Shown piece by piece: positions 1 to 11,880 of a DNA stretch of 25,780 nt. The notes beneath the pieces were generated by a model. The model did not search any database, was not told where the DNA came from, and saw only the letters and a list, made by a program, of their open reading frames with translations. The DNA lies in contig WMKJ01000144.1 of assembly GCA_009733715.1 (NCBI GenBank), positions 1-25,780 of the forward strand. The letters are read 5' to 3'. The stretch comes from Herpomyces periplanetae (taxonomy: Eukaryota; Ascomycota; Laboulbeniomycetes; Herpomycetales; Herpomycetaceae). Each line of letters opens with the position of its first letter. Position 1 is the first letter of the stretch. The translations under genes and the position numbers were made by a program.

Positions 1-1440
1 ATCTGGGAAAAGTGATAATAGCGGGCAGGCCAGGATTAATTTCGAGATATTCACCAATTCCATAAGCATCAACTATAGCCTGAAACGCCGCCGTAAACTT
101 GTTAGTTTCGACTAACGTTGGTAAAGATCCAGTGCATGATATACGATTTATCACTATAGGCGAACGAAGCTTTAATTTATTGCTGATACTTTGAAGCGTT
201 TGCCTGACCAAAACAACCTTGCTTGATGGAACCCAGAGTTCAGCAACCAAAATTTTTCGGGCTCGGTCGTAACTAAGTGTATTAAGAGCGTTATACACAG
301 CCTTTTCTCGTCTGATAAACACTAGCCATTCACCCAGACTAGACGAAACGGCAGAGAGTTCTGTGTCTAAACTAGATTTGGTATGGCGTAAAACATTTCT
401 GAGATCATCTATGCGTTGATCGAGTAAGCCGAGTTGTCTAACTCTTGAATGTCGGTCAGCATCAACCTCGTAAATATTTGCACCTAAGGAAGCACATATT
501 TTTCTGATTTTATCAAGAATCTCAGTCCCGCAGGCAAATACGATAAAAACACTCTTGCACTGAGTGTTTTCCGAATTTGAGTAGTCTACTGTATCAGGCA
601 TTTCCGTTTGATTCATAAACAGATTGCCGCGTAGAAATCTCCAAAGAGCTCTTGCAAGATGAGGTAGATTACTTCGCAAAATCACACCTGACACAAAGCC
701 GACAGATGAGTGAGAAATACCAATATTAGGACCATGAATAGTGCTTGGGCTCTGTTCAACATCCGTAAGTAACGGTGAGTTGTCGGCACCTAGACCACGG
801 TCAGGATGTCCGGAAATCAAATAAGTCTAGTTAATAGTCGTGATATATTAGCCATTCGTAAGCACAAAATACCAAAAAATTACAAACCTGGGAAAATACA
901 ATCTCGGCTTTCGCTACTGTCCACCTCCATTCTTCAAGTGTGACAATTTGTCCCTGTAGGGTCTCTTGAGTTTCGAGAAGTGATTTGACTCGAGCTGCAA
1001 AGTTACTGAGCTTCTCAGAAATATTATCAAGCTCTCGTACTCCGTGTTCCGCCCGAGCATATGAATCATGATATAACTTATGAGATGATCGTCGTAAAGT
1101 GACTTGCTTGTTAAGAAAATCTATAATATATACTGTAAGTCATATGCCAAATGCGTTATTCAAACACATACCCCATAGGATCTTGAGCTCATCAAGACGC
1201 CTAGACTGTTCAAAAAATCCCCTCTGAAAGTACGGCGTAGATTCATTGAGCTAAATGGAGACTAATATTAGATACGATAGTTGACTAATTGCTGAAGTCA
1301 AGAGGATTTACATCACGAAGCTGTATGACTCCCAGCTCACCAAGGGCATAAACAACATCGAAACCCGCCTCAACGGGTACAAAAGCTTGTAAGAGCTCAA
1401 TCGACGCTGACCTATATAGGTCTTGAGGTACAGCCGCCAT
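1..1440 (-). CDS. V-type proton ATPase subunit a (Vph1/Stv1 family), 5' part, cut by the window edge
   Basis: Subunit a of the membrane V0 sector couples ATP-driven rotation to proton transport into vacuoles, Golgi and endosomes. Inferred exons on the minus strand are 1312..1440, 1172..1250, 888..1120 and 1..826, with introns of 61, 51 and 61 bp and GTAAAT, GTATGT and GTTTGT donors. They give about 422 residues. The start opens MAAVPQDLYRSASIELLQAF and is followed by ELGVIQLRD joined to LNE and a YFQRGF string, the standard beginning of the family. A coiled-coil-like stretch follows in exon 3, then VGFVSGVI, LVAELWVP and, near the window edge, ETNKFTAAFQAIVDAYGIG and INPGLPAIITFP, which immediately precede the first membrane helix in this family. 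The membrane domain lies outside the window. An in-frame ATG at 1497 would add 19 mostly hydrophobic residues. I prefer 1440 because family members start about ten residues before the LFRS-like motif. The vacuolar or Golgi isoform cannot be decided from this part. Confidence 0.93.
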
Positions 1441-1685
1441 AACTAATGTGATATACTGTAGGCTCAGGAATGCCACAATATATTCTTTTAAACTCAATCA
1501 AACGCTGGCGAACGTTGGACTTGTGCTGCAAAAAGTACTAGATATATACGAAGAATCTTTAAACCACAAAAAACAAACATAATATTCAAATTTCAGTAAT
1601 ACTGAAAGCCTAAAGAGTAATTAAGGATAAGAGTGTGTTGTACTAAGGGATACCGAGCTCCTGGTTATAAATAACAATTTAGGTA

Positions 1686-1693
1686 TCACGTGA
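1686..1693. promoter_or_regulatory. TCACGTGA E-box octamer upstream of the V-ATPase subunit a gene
   Basis: The palindromic octamer TCACGTGA lies about 245 bp upstream of the preferred V-ATPase start, followed by C. E-boxes of this type are bound by basic helix-loop-helix factors (Cbf1/Pho4 class in fungi; TFEB class in animals, where it controls V-ATPase genes). A functional link here is inference. The same octamer also occurs once at 6713..6720, far from any recognised gene, so chance is possible. Confidence 0.3.
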
Positions 1694-3709
1694 CACATAC
1701 ACATCACGTATGCGAATAACTCCAGATGGGACTGCGATATAGGGTTTTTAAGTGAATGGCTTTTCACATTGTGAATTAGTGTCCTGGACATTTTAATGGT
1801 CTTCATCGGCTTATTACTAAGATGCAATTTTAATTTCATGTAGACACAGGCAAATCAAATTATACAATGAGTATACATAATCCGACATTTCTTTATAAGT
1901 AGATAAGTTTGAGTGCGTGGCTCCACCTTCCATTTGGTGACATTGCACCACACTTGATTGGCCTCGAAATACTTTAGCATGTTAACACGTTTATTTGGTT
2001 CAACACGAAAATCAAATGCCTAAAAAAGTAAATTTTTGTTTTTTGAAAAATAAACTAAGCATGATGTTTTAATTGCTTTTTCTAGGCTCTTCCTCTGTTC
2101 ATTTTTAACTTTTGAAAGATTTAAAGTGTGCACTTTCACTCTTTTGAATACGTGAGCTTAAGGTTTCTCATTGTCAAAACTTGGGATTGGCGCTTGGAGA
2201 TTTCTGTATTCACTATATTTGTATAGTCGACTGAGTTAACGTAAAGAATACTTGAATCTCGATGCAAGTTACAGCGTCCTTGGAGCTGTAACAAATTGTA
2301 CTGTACTTTTATGGAAAACTATCGATATCGTCCTTGCTCAATGTTGTTTTCTTTGGTGCAAGATAAATGCTCGCTTGAAGAAAAAATCAACTAACCTGGC
2401 TTTTGTTGCTGTGAAAATTTCTCCTATTTAAAACTGTAAACAGACTGTTTCAACAAATGATCCGTCAAGAGAAAAATATGCCAAATTTGAAATAGACTTA
2501 CTTTTATGAGTATCCAACTATAGATACATTGTTTCCACTGCTACTATCTTGATTACCTTATTACCGAGTTTCAACCATAATAAAAATAAACGAGAATTTA
2601 AATAATTGATTATTAAATCATCATACTCGATAACTGAAATTATTGCAATTGCCATTTAGAATGAAGCAGAGGTGAAGGGCTTATCTTTTTACAACCCATA
2701 ATAAATTTCGAAATAGCTATTTGTATAGGCATAATTTAAAACTCACCGATTTCTGGGGCCGAATAATTGAATATGCATAGATATACCCAGAAGTTCGCAC
2801 ATGATATTTCTAAATGTTTATCTTAAGTCTGTTACGGGCATTCATTTTCATCAAATTTTAATCATACTACGCCAGGTACATTCTGAAAGCTCCATCATTA
2901 GCGGCCCAAAATATTGATTTATTTACTTCAAAATAGGACTAGTTAATTTTCTTAGTTAAGCCATATTTTGCCCATTTGCATTTCAGATTTAAAATAGTGC
3001 TTAACAGCCATTTACTGGACGTAATCTATTAGTGCCATTTAACGGGACGCTCGGAATTTATGAGAATTCGATAATGATGAATGCAGTAAATCGTCTTACG
3101 AAGTAACCTATATTTGACAGTTGAGGTTAACTAAGTTTAATGAAATAGAATTACTAGCTTACTTAAAATCATCTGTGCTTTATTAATTTGTGCTAGTGGC
3201 GGATTTCACACCTTAAATCAAATGTGCGCAGTTTACGATGCCCGTTAACCGTACTATAGCATAGCGTGGCACTTGTTGAAAACTTATACACCATTTGAGA
3301 GCTATATATATTGATATCGGGGCTATATTGTATATTATCCAATGCGATAAAAAATATGATATTTAGTCACGGCTTAACTAGACGGGATTACTAGCTTTCA
3401 TACTGTATGTTCCTAGTACACCTAAAAATCGTTATGGATACAGCCTTTTTGGGTTTCAATAATGTATGCATAATCTCAACGGCTCGCTCTTCCAAAGTTC
3501 ACTCCAGCGAACTCGTCAGGCTGCTCACCATATGAGCTAAATCAATATGTTAAACATTAAAGTTTACATACGGTTCATAATTTGTATTATGAAAATTTTA
3601 GCCCTCGGGTTATCCCGAAAGGTTCTACTTCACTATGACGTCTAAATAATATGTGGTGTGATTTTCGAATCTAAATTTCAGCTAAAACCTAACTTAATTA
3701 AACAATTTA

Positions 3710-3753
3710 ACTTATAATTTCACAATGTACTTATAATTTCACAATGTACTTAT
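3710..3753. repeat. Short tandem duplication, 19-bp unit, 2.3 copies
   Basis: The unit ACTTATAATTTCACAATGT occurs twice back to back without mismatch (3710..3728 and 3729..3747), followed by the first six bases of a third copy. The perfect identity suggests a recent replication-slippage event. No function is implied. Confidence 0.9.
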
Positions 3754-5115
3754 TTGCTGACCAGCGATACTTTCCTTGAAATTTCTCATCCGTCCTATGA
3801 CTGCTTATTGGTTTGAGACGTCACGGCTCTAACTTCTCCGGGCTGTCCGTTGAAAATCTGTGTTTTCGCTTCTTTTCATCTAATAAAATAATTTGATCAG
3901 CCGTCAACTTACTTGCATTTTGTGGCGGGTTAGCTATTGGTCAATTCAGAAATAGAATTCGATTCAGCATATAGGTTAAGTGGTTCATGCGTCTGTCCTT
4001 TTAATATTTATTAACATTCTTACTTTATTCATACGAAATACAAACGTAGTTACCACTTATTTATTCCTTAAATTAACGTATCAATTGAACCACAAATTGC
4101 TTACCTTGTCGCCAAAATTTTACACTGGCTTTACTCGCACATATGAATTTTATAAATTTCTTTACCATTAGTATTCATATAGCCCGATGGCCCACATTTG
4201 TGTAAATCGTAATACATTATGCAGAGTTAGTTGCGAATACTCATGATAAACAGGCTAAGAGAGCTTAAAATGAGCTATAAAAGCAGCCACAATATATACC
4301 GGAATTCACTGCAAGATCCAAATCAAGTTAACTGATAAAGCATCAGCTACCGTTGCATTTTGGGGTTCTATCGTTTGTAATAAATTTCGTTTATGAGTAA
4401 TAAGTTACAGTGCCCAGGGGTACTATCCTTGGGATTTCTAAATAAATTATCTCTATTTTCTTATTTGTCTACGGCGTTTGTAAAATCAATTGTGCTTAAG
4501 ATGATGCTCTAGCAAGGATACAACCTTTAACAGTTCCATATTATATCTACGCCTTATTGCATATAAAATTGTAGAATTTTTATTAAAAACTGGCCATAAA
4601 ACGCCAAAAATTCTGAGGTTTTTACTGAATGTGTTTAAGGTCAATATATTAGCAAAGTCAATGCTGGATAACATACCGTATGACTGTTTAAGCTTTAGAT
4701 ATAAAATGTTTTAAACATTCAAAATTGAGTGGCGCGTAATAAAATGTTCGAACTTCAATTCATCGAAATTTGATCGGCAACTATCTAGATAACTTGTTGA
4801 TAGATTTAACAATGGTTTACATGCCTGAATTATCACTATACTGTAAGCTCCCGATGAAAGAAAAATTTATGAATGATTTATAAATACTTAGTAAAAATGC
4901 TTCGACGATAATTTATCTTTGTGATTATCCCGTCATATGACTTTGTGTTTTCAGCTTTTACTTAAATTCAATCATAGCTTTGGGTTGGACAACTGTGTTT
5001 ACATACTCCATCTATTTCTTAAACCACTCTAATAATTAGTTTGGCACTACGTGTGGTTTTGTCCATTAAATATTACTAAAAATTTTAACATTTCCATAAT
5101 TGAATTTATCTTTCA

Positions 5116-5950
5116 ATGTCTAAAGCTTCGGCACTTTGCAGCCGTGCATTTAAACCGCTTGGAACAGGCGCGACTAATCCAAGTTGGCTTCTTAAGCAAT
5201 TTGCCGATGCAACTCTGGGGTGTGGAAGTCTTCGTCATATCGTAAAGCTTCCTGAGGGAGAAGATCCTGATGAGTGGCTTGCTGTCAATTGTAAGATCAA
5301 ACAAGCTCTAGAGTTGCGTAGAGCCCAATCCAATAATTGCATCTTTAAAAAATACTTGAAACTTAATTTTTACTAATCTTTATTGTTTGTTAACCTGATG
5401 TAGTGGTCGACTTTTATAACCAAATAAACTTATTGTATGGCTCAATCACAGAATTCTGCTCTCCCATTACTTGTCCAGAAATGAAGGCCACAGACGAATT
5501 TGAGTACCTATGGCAGGACAATGAAAACTATCGCAAACCGACAAGAATGTCAGCCCCGGATTATATCGAGAAACTTCTAGCATGGATACAGGAGAATATC
5601 GATGACGAAAAGATGTTCCCGTCGCGCTTAGGTTAGAAAACTTCTTATAACTACATTTCCAAAAATTAAAATTTGGTGAACCTCTCTGAAACGATTGATT
5701 TACAGGATTTCCGTTTCCACGGCAATTCAGAGTTCATATAAAAACTATGGTCAAGCGTCTGTATCGTGTCTACGCCCATATATATTGTCACCACTATCCC
5801 GTAATAATTTCCCTTTGTTTAGAAGCTCATCTTAACACTAGCTTCAAACATTATGTCTTTTTTATTGAAGAGCACAAGCTAATGACGGGGAAAGATTTTT
5901 GGGGTCCATTAGCTGATCTTGTGAGTGACTTACTATCAGAGGATTCCTAA
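5116..5950 (+). CDS. MOB1: MOB1 kinase co-activator, three exons, complete
   Basis: MOB1 binds and activates NDR/LATS-type kinases (Dbf2/Sid2), acting in mitotic exit, septation and cell polarity. Inferred exons are 5116..5290, 5404..5631 and 5706..5950, with introns of 113 and 74 bp (GTAAGA...TAG and GTTAGA...CAG). Intron 1 carries a TACTAAT branch-like site near its 3' end. The joined frame gives 215 residues, the usual MOB1 length (about 216). The zinc site is intact: Cys77 and Cys82 in [10 protein letters not shown], and His159 and His164 in [10 protein letters not shown]. Other signature strings are [52 protein letters not shown] and [13 protein letters not shown]. The wording, including [10 protein letters not shown] and SGKDFWGPL-like text near the end, is that of filamentous ascomycetes as I recall them. 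ATG at 5116 gives a short N-terminus of normal size. It is the only recognised plus-strand gene here. Confidence 0.95.
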
Positions 5951-7250
5951 TTGATTGAGATTAGAACATGTATTCGTACAGTTAACAGCTATTAATACTG
6001 AGTAAAGCTACATCAATACGGGGTTATAAAATTTATTATCAATTACCGAGTGTGGAGGAATTTAAGTTAAACTGGTCAGCCTATACGGAAACATGTAACG
6101 ATTTTATGTACGAAGCGTTCATAATGCAGATTTAGATATAAAAAGTAAGCATGGGTAACTCCAAAAGTTAGAAATAGAAAGGGGAAAGAGTTATGGGGAT
6201 CAAATTAGTCACAACTATATTATCCGGACAAATTTACAGAATATGAGAAACTGTCTTTAAATTGTAAGAATTTACCCCACAAATTTGAAAGCATGTACTG
6301 CGAAAATAATTTGTTAGGAGATGTTGGGTGAGATGTTTCAAGGCCGCGGATCGATCACGATAAATATAACGAAATGTGTTACGAGTAGGCTCAAATTATG
6401 AGGTTCCACAGCCTCAAATCAGGTTACAGTATATAAGGTCAATGTTACATACAAGTATAACGTAAAATATAAAATGAGGAATCGGAAAATACATAATATT
6501 TGAAATTTTAGGATAATATTGTAAAGACTAAAAGAGCAAGTGCAACGCTCAATGAGATGCTTCAGGTTGTAGTAAACTGATCATTGGCTTGAAGAGAGTA
6601 TGGAAGTTTAGAGGGAGGTATCTACAAGATATTTGTTGTAAACAATTCAAAAGGCTAGTGGAAGTCCGAGCAAAATCACACAAAATTATCAGTTGGCCAA
6701 TGGAGTTATCTCTCACGTGATTGTCACGGTCCCGACCGCCAGAAATTCTTGCACAAGTCTTTATTTCTCCTTGAGGTAAGATTAATCCCTCTACCATTAA
6801 AGGAGTCTTTAATTAGGGCACCCGCGATTAGCTGGTTACGGAAGATTTCACAATGTGATATGATAAATTTATATTTAGTGTACTTTACAAGTGAAGGCTG
6901 GCCGCTAAACTCTTCGGTATTAATTTCGCCTACAAAATTGGACGTATATTACATTCTACCCACGATACAAATTAACGTGCAGACACTCCTGACTATTTGT
7001 TCTGGATGTCGACTTTAAAGAAAGCACGCATTGCTATATAAGGCACATGTTCTCTCAATGCCAAGGCCTTGTCATCAATGAAGTTCATTACCTACCTTGA
7101 TGTTTCTTTGTGCTGTTATTTTTGTTGAATATATCTTTAAATCTTTCATAAGAAATTTAACTGTCATATCGTCCCTACATTTCGTCATCCATTTTAAATA
7201 AAGCATTGTGTAAGGTATATTCGACAAAGTAAACAGGGAGACAACCCAAC
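5951..7250. other. Gene-free stretch downstream of MOB1
   Basis: This should include the MOB1 3' untranslated region. Overlapping open frames on opposite strands around 6549..7018 (82 and 89 codons) have no recognisable motif and look like chance. A second TCACGTGA octamer lies at 6713..6720. No RNA gene or repeat was recognised. Confidence 0.5.
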
Positions 7251-9060
7251 AAGCAATGTAACAATGCCGATATCAGTCCCGACCAGACAAAGGACATGGT
7301 TCCAAGCTAATACAAAACGGACAAGGAGTAAGCAGCCGTCGCTGAATCAACGGCTGGACGAGGAACAGGAAAATATGGTCCTCCTAAATCCCACTTGTCA
7401 TTGAGACCTCGGACATATTAAATACACGAAATGACCAAGTCAACACAATCCATGTCCGTCTTATCCTGGCCATCTCCTTCCATACGTTTTAGATACGCTC
7501 TATTTTGCATCTTGGCGTAGTTTATTTCGTAGAGCAAGGCTCAAGAAAATGTAAATAAGCAAGTGTAGCTCCAATTACAAATTTCGACTATTCGTCTTAA
7601 TCGACCAGAGTAAGTGGAGAACGGCAATCTTCTAAACAGCGACAAGACACAATTGTCAAGGGTGACCAATCACAACCCAAAAGATAACTCAACTAAAATA
7701 AACTAGCTACACGTAAACAAAGTAAATTAGTAGAGACGTAAAACAAGTTTGATCCCCGGATGTCCAAGCAGTGAGGGTATCCAGTCCACTTTAAATACTA
7801 AAGCAACGAAGTGAAAGACTCGGCCGTGCCAATATTTCACCCGGTCTCCGCTTCGTATCCCCAGCCTGAGCCGCTTCGCCTTCTTCCATATTAGCCCACC
7901 AACTACAAACTAAAAGTATTGTCCGGTAATGGCAATCTGAATCCCGGCGAAGGCGATTGACGCTTAGCTCGCAAGGCAACCTGCTTTGAATTTATGGGCA
8001 TTAACTCTCTTCACCAAACAGTGACTACTACTAAAATCTACTTAGACTACACATCTCTAGCCCTAACTCTCTACGATCATTATAGTATTGAAACTACGTG
8101 ATCCTTACCATTGGGTAACCGGCTACCTGCCAATTAGCAACGTCTACCTGAAATTGCCGAGAGACTGCCCATCCCCCGTCCTGGCCATAAAACTAGCGTA
8201 GTTATCTTGAAGCTAACTGCTCTAGATGGCAGGCACTTAGACCTCGTCCATGTAGCATTCCGGAGACAATGCGTCATGCCCCGGTGCTTGCATATCCTTG
8301 AAGGAGACGATAATGGTGCTGCGTAGACCAGCTTGTAAGTTCGTTCTCGCTCGACGGGAGGTGCACAAGCCTTGCTATGTATATATTATCTACTTAAAGT
8401 TATCTACGTACATGAGAAAAGTTATGAACATAACTAACAGAAGCAAGGCGAGGAAAATCATAACAGCAGAGTATGCCTATCGCGACGTTTTTCTGTAACA
8501 GCAACCTTATTTAATCTCTCTGAACAATTTAAGTTATCCTTCCTCATGGTATTTTCAGTTGCAGTGACTATTCCCTGGGGCTAGCCTTTTCTATATACAA
8601 TTCCCTTCATCGTATAAAGTCACTCTACTCCCTTATTTAGTCGTGCGTTTACTCTTTTTCTTGTTCAATTCTTGTTACTAATGTCCCATCTCAAGTTTAG
8701 ATTCCTTTCGTCTATGCTCATCCCCTTACTACTTGTTTGCTTAATTGCTTGTGCTGGGCTGTACCCTTCAAGGTGATCCATCTTCTTGTCTTCTAGTTGA
8801 CTTCAAGCTTAAGAGCCGTGTCGACGTCGTCACTATATCCTTCACTTACAGCTAGCCTCGACCACTTAAGGGATACCGCTCCAGAGAATAGCGCAATGGA
8901 GAGTCTCCTAGAGACTTAAGTAGGAGCTTCTAGGCAAGAGCTAACAGAGAGTTGAGGAAGGGCGGCACATTTTATCGAGCCACCTTCCTCTCCGAATCCA
9001 TAGATCATCCCCTTGTCTTCTCCCTCTCTCCACTAGTCATATCTTAACAGAAACCCAATT
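7250..9060 (-). mobile_element. Possible decayed transposable-element remnant in a GC-richer patch, unclassified
   Basis: This stretch is visibly richer in G and C than the flanks and holds no intact gene. On the minus strand at least two segments (roughly 8820..8520 and 8300..7790) keep one register that reads like protein: one is Lys/Gln/Ser-rich, the other mixed and charged. Both are interrupted many times. Near the low-coordinate end the minus strand encodes a Lys-Trp-Thr-Gly-Tyr-Pro string (7774..7791), which recalls the chromodomain of fungal Ty3/Gypsy chromoviruses. That match is six residues only. No terminal repeats, reverse transcriptase or integrase motif were found. If it is an element it is an old, broken fossil with roughly a dozen or more breaks. 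Family and exact ends are undetermined, and chance cannot be ruled out. Confidence 0.25.
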
Positions 9061-11880
9061 TAGCAGCTTACACAAACTTGACAAGGAATAAGGTTATCAG
9101 ATTAATAATGTTGAGTAAAGACAGTGGAGAAACTCAGAAATGGTTTCATGTGCAGTAATGTGATAAACCTTAGGGATATTTGGTTTAATATGGTTACACT
9201 GCTCGAAGTTTTCAAGACATGCAATACCGTACCTATTGGTGACCGAGTTGAACTACTAAGCAGGGTTACTAACAACCGTCGCTATCTTTATTTGCTCTAA
9301 ACTGCCAATAACTATTCGTTACAGCAAACCCAGTATTAGAATCGAAGTAAATTAGAGGGCAGAATCAAATGGTTTGACAGATTTTAGGGTATTAAACAAA
9401 TCATTGAATTAACAAGTTTGTCACTGAATTGTGGTCTCATGAAGGGGATCGAGCCTCTTTAAACAAAAGTCTGAGCCGTAGGACTTACAAAATCTCACCT
9501 AATTTATTCACAATTTACTGCTCCACTTGTCCTGCTGCTAAAGGCATTTGACCTTGCAATTATTTTCCAATATTCAAAACTTATAGCTCTCAACTCTTAT
9601 GGTAATTTCCTATGTACATTATGAATAGATTGCTAATTCCGTAACGAGACTAAAATTTTGCTAAATTAGTCTGACAATATTGCTTAATTGTAATATTAGT
9701 TAACATGTCTAATTTCCGAGCACTGGCTCGTGAGCCATGCTATTACTTCCCAGATAAAGTAATCCAAATATACAATAGGCCCAATCTCGCCACGCCCACT
9801 GGCACTAAGTGCGCTGAACTTAACTGCTTTTACGTTCATGGGCGTACTTCCACACACCCAATTTAAATGTCACAGATATTGCTGAGAGGTAAAGTATTTC
9901 TTACCTTGGTCGATATTTTGGTCGTAGCCCACTAAAGCTATCCGATTTAGGTTCATAAGCACTAAATGTTACACCATGCAGTACTTCTGTCTAAAATTAC
10001 TCGGAAATTAATTATTACTAAATGCATTCCAACACCATGAAGACCAGGCGAGAGTAGAAACACGTAATCTGCTCAAGATTCCTGTCCACAGTAACCTACA
10101 CTGATTAACATCGCGAAACTACGCGGGCCGCTTTCTTCCCTTGTTCGAATTAAATCCAATCTTGTTTCCACCCGATTTTCTCCCCTTTTGTTCCTAATGT
10201 CGTTAGCACATTCAATTTTAGAAAATATTTTAACCATCGGAGGTTCTCTATGAGTTTGATTAATCTCTAAATTGGAGACTGAATTAGTACTCCTAGAAAT
10301 TGCATCATGATCCCAGTTCTCGTAACCCTCCGGCTATGTGATGTTTTATGTATGAATGCGTCCTGAGGTATTACATCTTATGCGTCTAATGAGCAATTTC
10401 TGATGAGGCTTACTAGTTTATTAATTTTAATGAGAAAACTAACCATGTATCTCATCCTCCTGTAGATATCATTTAGTATAGATAAAAATTCCCTGTAGAC
10501 TCCTCTGACAATACCACATGGACAAACTGGTGATCTTTGAAGGATTCAAACTAGGTGATATACATGCTCTTCACCTTCATCTCCAAAATATATTTCTCTA
10601 TGCGTGAAACACATTGCTGTTTCTAACATCTGTTCAAACTTTGTACAATCAATTATCTGTTACTTTATTTATGTAATTGTCCTATTTGCCATCGGAACAG
10701 TTATTAAAAGGACAATTATTACATGGTTTTTTTTCGGTTTCTTCTATTTATACAAAATATTCTTTAGCCTACCGTGTCCTGATTTTCAGTACCCTGCTAT
10801 GTGACTGAATACCCGTCCCTGAACACGTCGTAGCATTAATTATCCCTTGCCCTAGCCTAAATTAAGCCGTAATGAGTATAGAGTTAACTGCTCTAGCTTA
10901 ACGGGTACTTAGTCACGGAACCAGTATAATATCAATGAGTATCATGCGTAAAGCGTTATGCCGCCATATCTACTTTAAGATTATCTTAGAGCTACAACGC
11001 TCAACACATTATGTCGACTATTTACTAAACGACCAACACATAGTCTGATCATTCTAAAGAAATTCTAAATGTATTTTGTAAGACTTTCTCCGTTATAGCT
11101 TTTCGATCCTTTATTTATATATCATGTCCATTCGCAGTAAAAATACTACGCTGATACAATTTAGTAGGAGAACTGCGCTCTAAGTTGTTATTTATTAAAT
11201 CATTTACATTGGACTGCCATAATCTTTGGCTTAACTATTAAGTTACAGCTTGGTTATGGACAGATTATGTTGGAAATGATATTATAATTATCTTTATTCC
11301 TTAGGGTTCTCTTTAATTTACCACATTTCACTCTTAGTGCGTTACCTTCCTAGGAACTCTCTGCCCATATTACATTTTTCTCTCTAACTTGAAGGGAACT
11401 AAATACAGATTTTTAGATAAAGAGTTTTAAGTAAGTTGCATACCTTAACAATATTTATATTTAGAGTAATCTTCTACGGAATTTGAGAGAATAGAATGTC
11501 ATTACTTGGCCTGATGATACAAATAAAACAGAATCAAGGTTAATTCCTCCGTAAATCATGTATTTTATCATGCTTATAGAGTTAAAACACCTAGCTAAAA
11601 TATCAAATTGCATTAAGTGACGACCGTCTCCAACAGAATAAATGGGGTACTTTGAAACGTCAACATCCCAGGGTCATCACTAACAATATAGTAGTACTAA
11701 TTCTAGAGTATATTTATTTAGACATACTAAAATTTTGTGGACTCTTACCGTTAGCAAATTTTGCGGTAAGGGCAGCTAAAACAAGTTAGTATTACAGTTA
11801 AAAAAATGTGATTAATCATTACTCAAAACCTACAACTATACATGCAGAAATACTCGTGGGACGCCGAAACTAGTCAATTA
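9061..11880. other. Gene-free stretch downstream of calcineurin A
   Basis: About 2.8 kb beyond the calcineurin stop codon. The largest open frame (10604..10804, plus strand, 66 codons) is rich in Phe, Ile and Tyr, as expected of AT-rich noncoding DNA, and has no family signature. No RNA genes, tandem repeats or element ends were recognised. Confidence 0.5.

Larger units (their letters stand above)
1441..5115. other. Intergenic region between the divergent V-ATPase and MOB1 genes
   Basis: The two flanking genes point away from each other, so this 3.7 kb should hold both promoters. I see only short chance open frames with no recognisable family, no tRNA and no long repeat. The distinct items are the E-box at 1686 and the tandem duplication at 3710..3753. 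The rest is AT-rich and unremarkable. Confidence 0.6.

Noticed and set aside
6316-6344. Shared TGAGATGTTTCA near 6331 and 18950
   Set aside because: The 12-base match does not extend into clear flanking similarity, and matches of this length are expected by chance in 25 kb.
8880-9060. Plus-strand register beginning near ENSAMESLLET that resembles a gag-like start
   Set aside because: It is short and interrupted and runs opposite to the better minus-strand coding-like register of the same patch; not enough to call.
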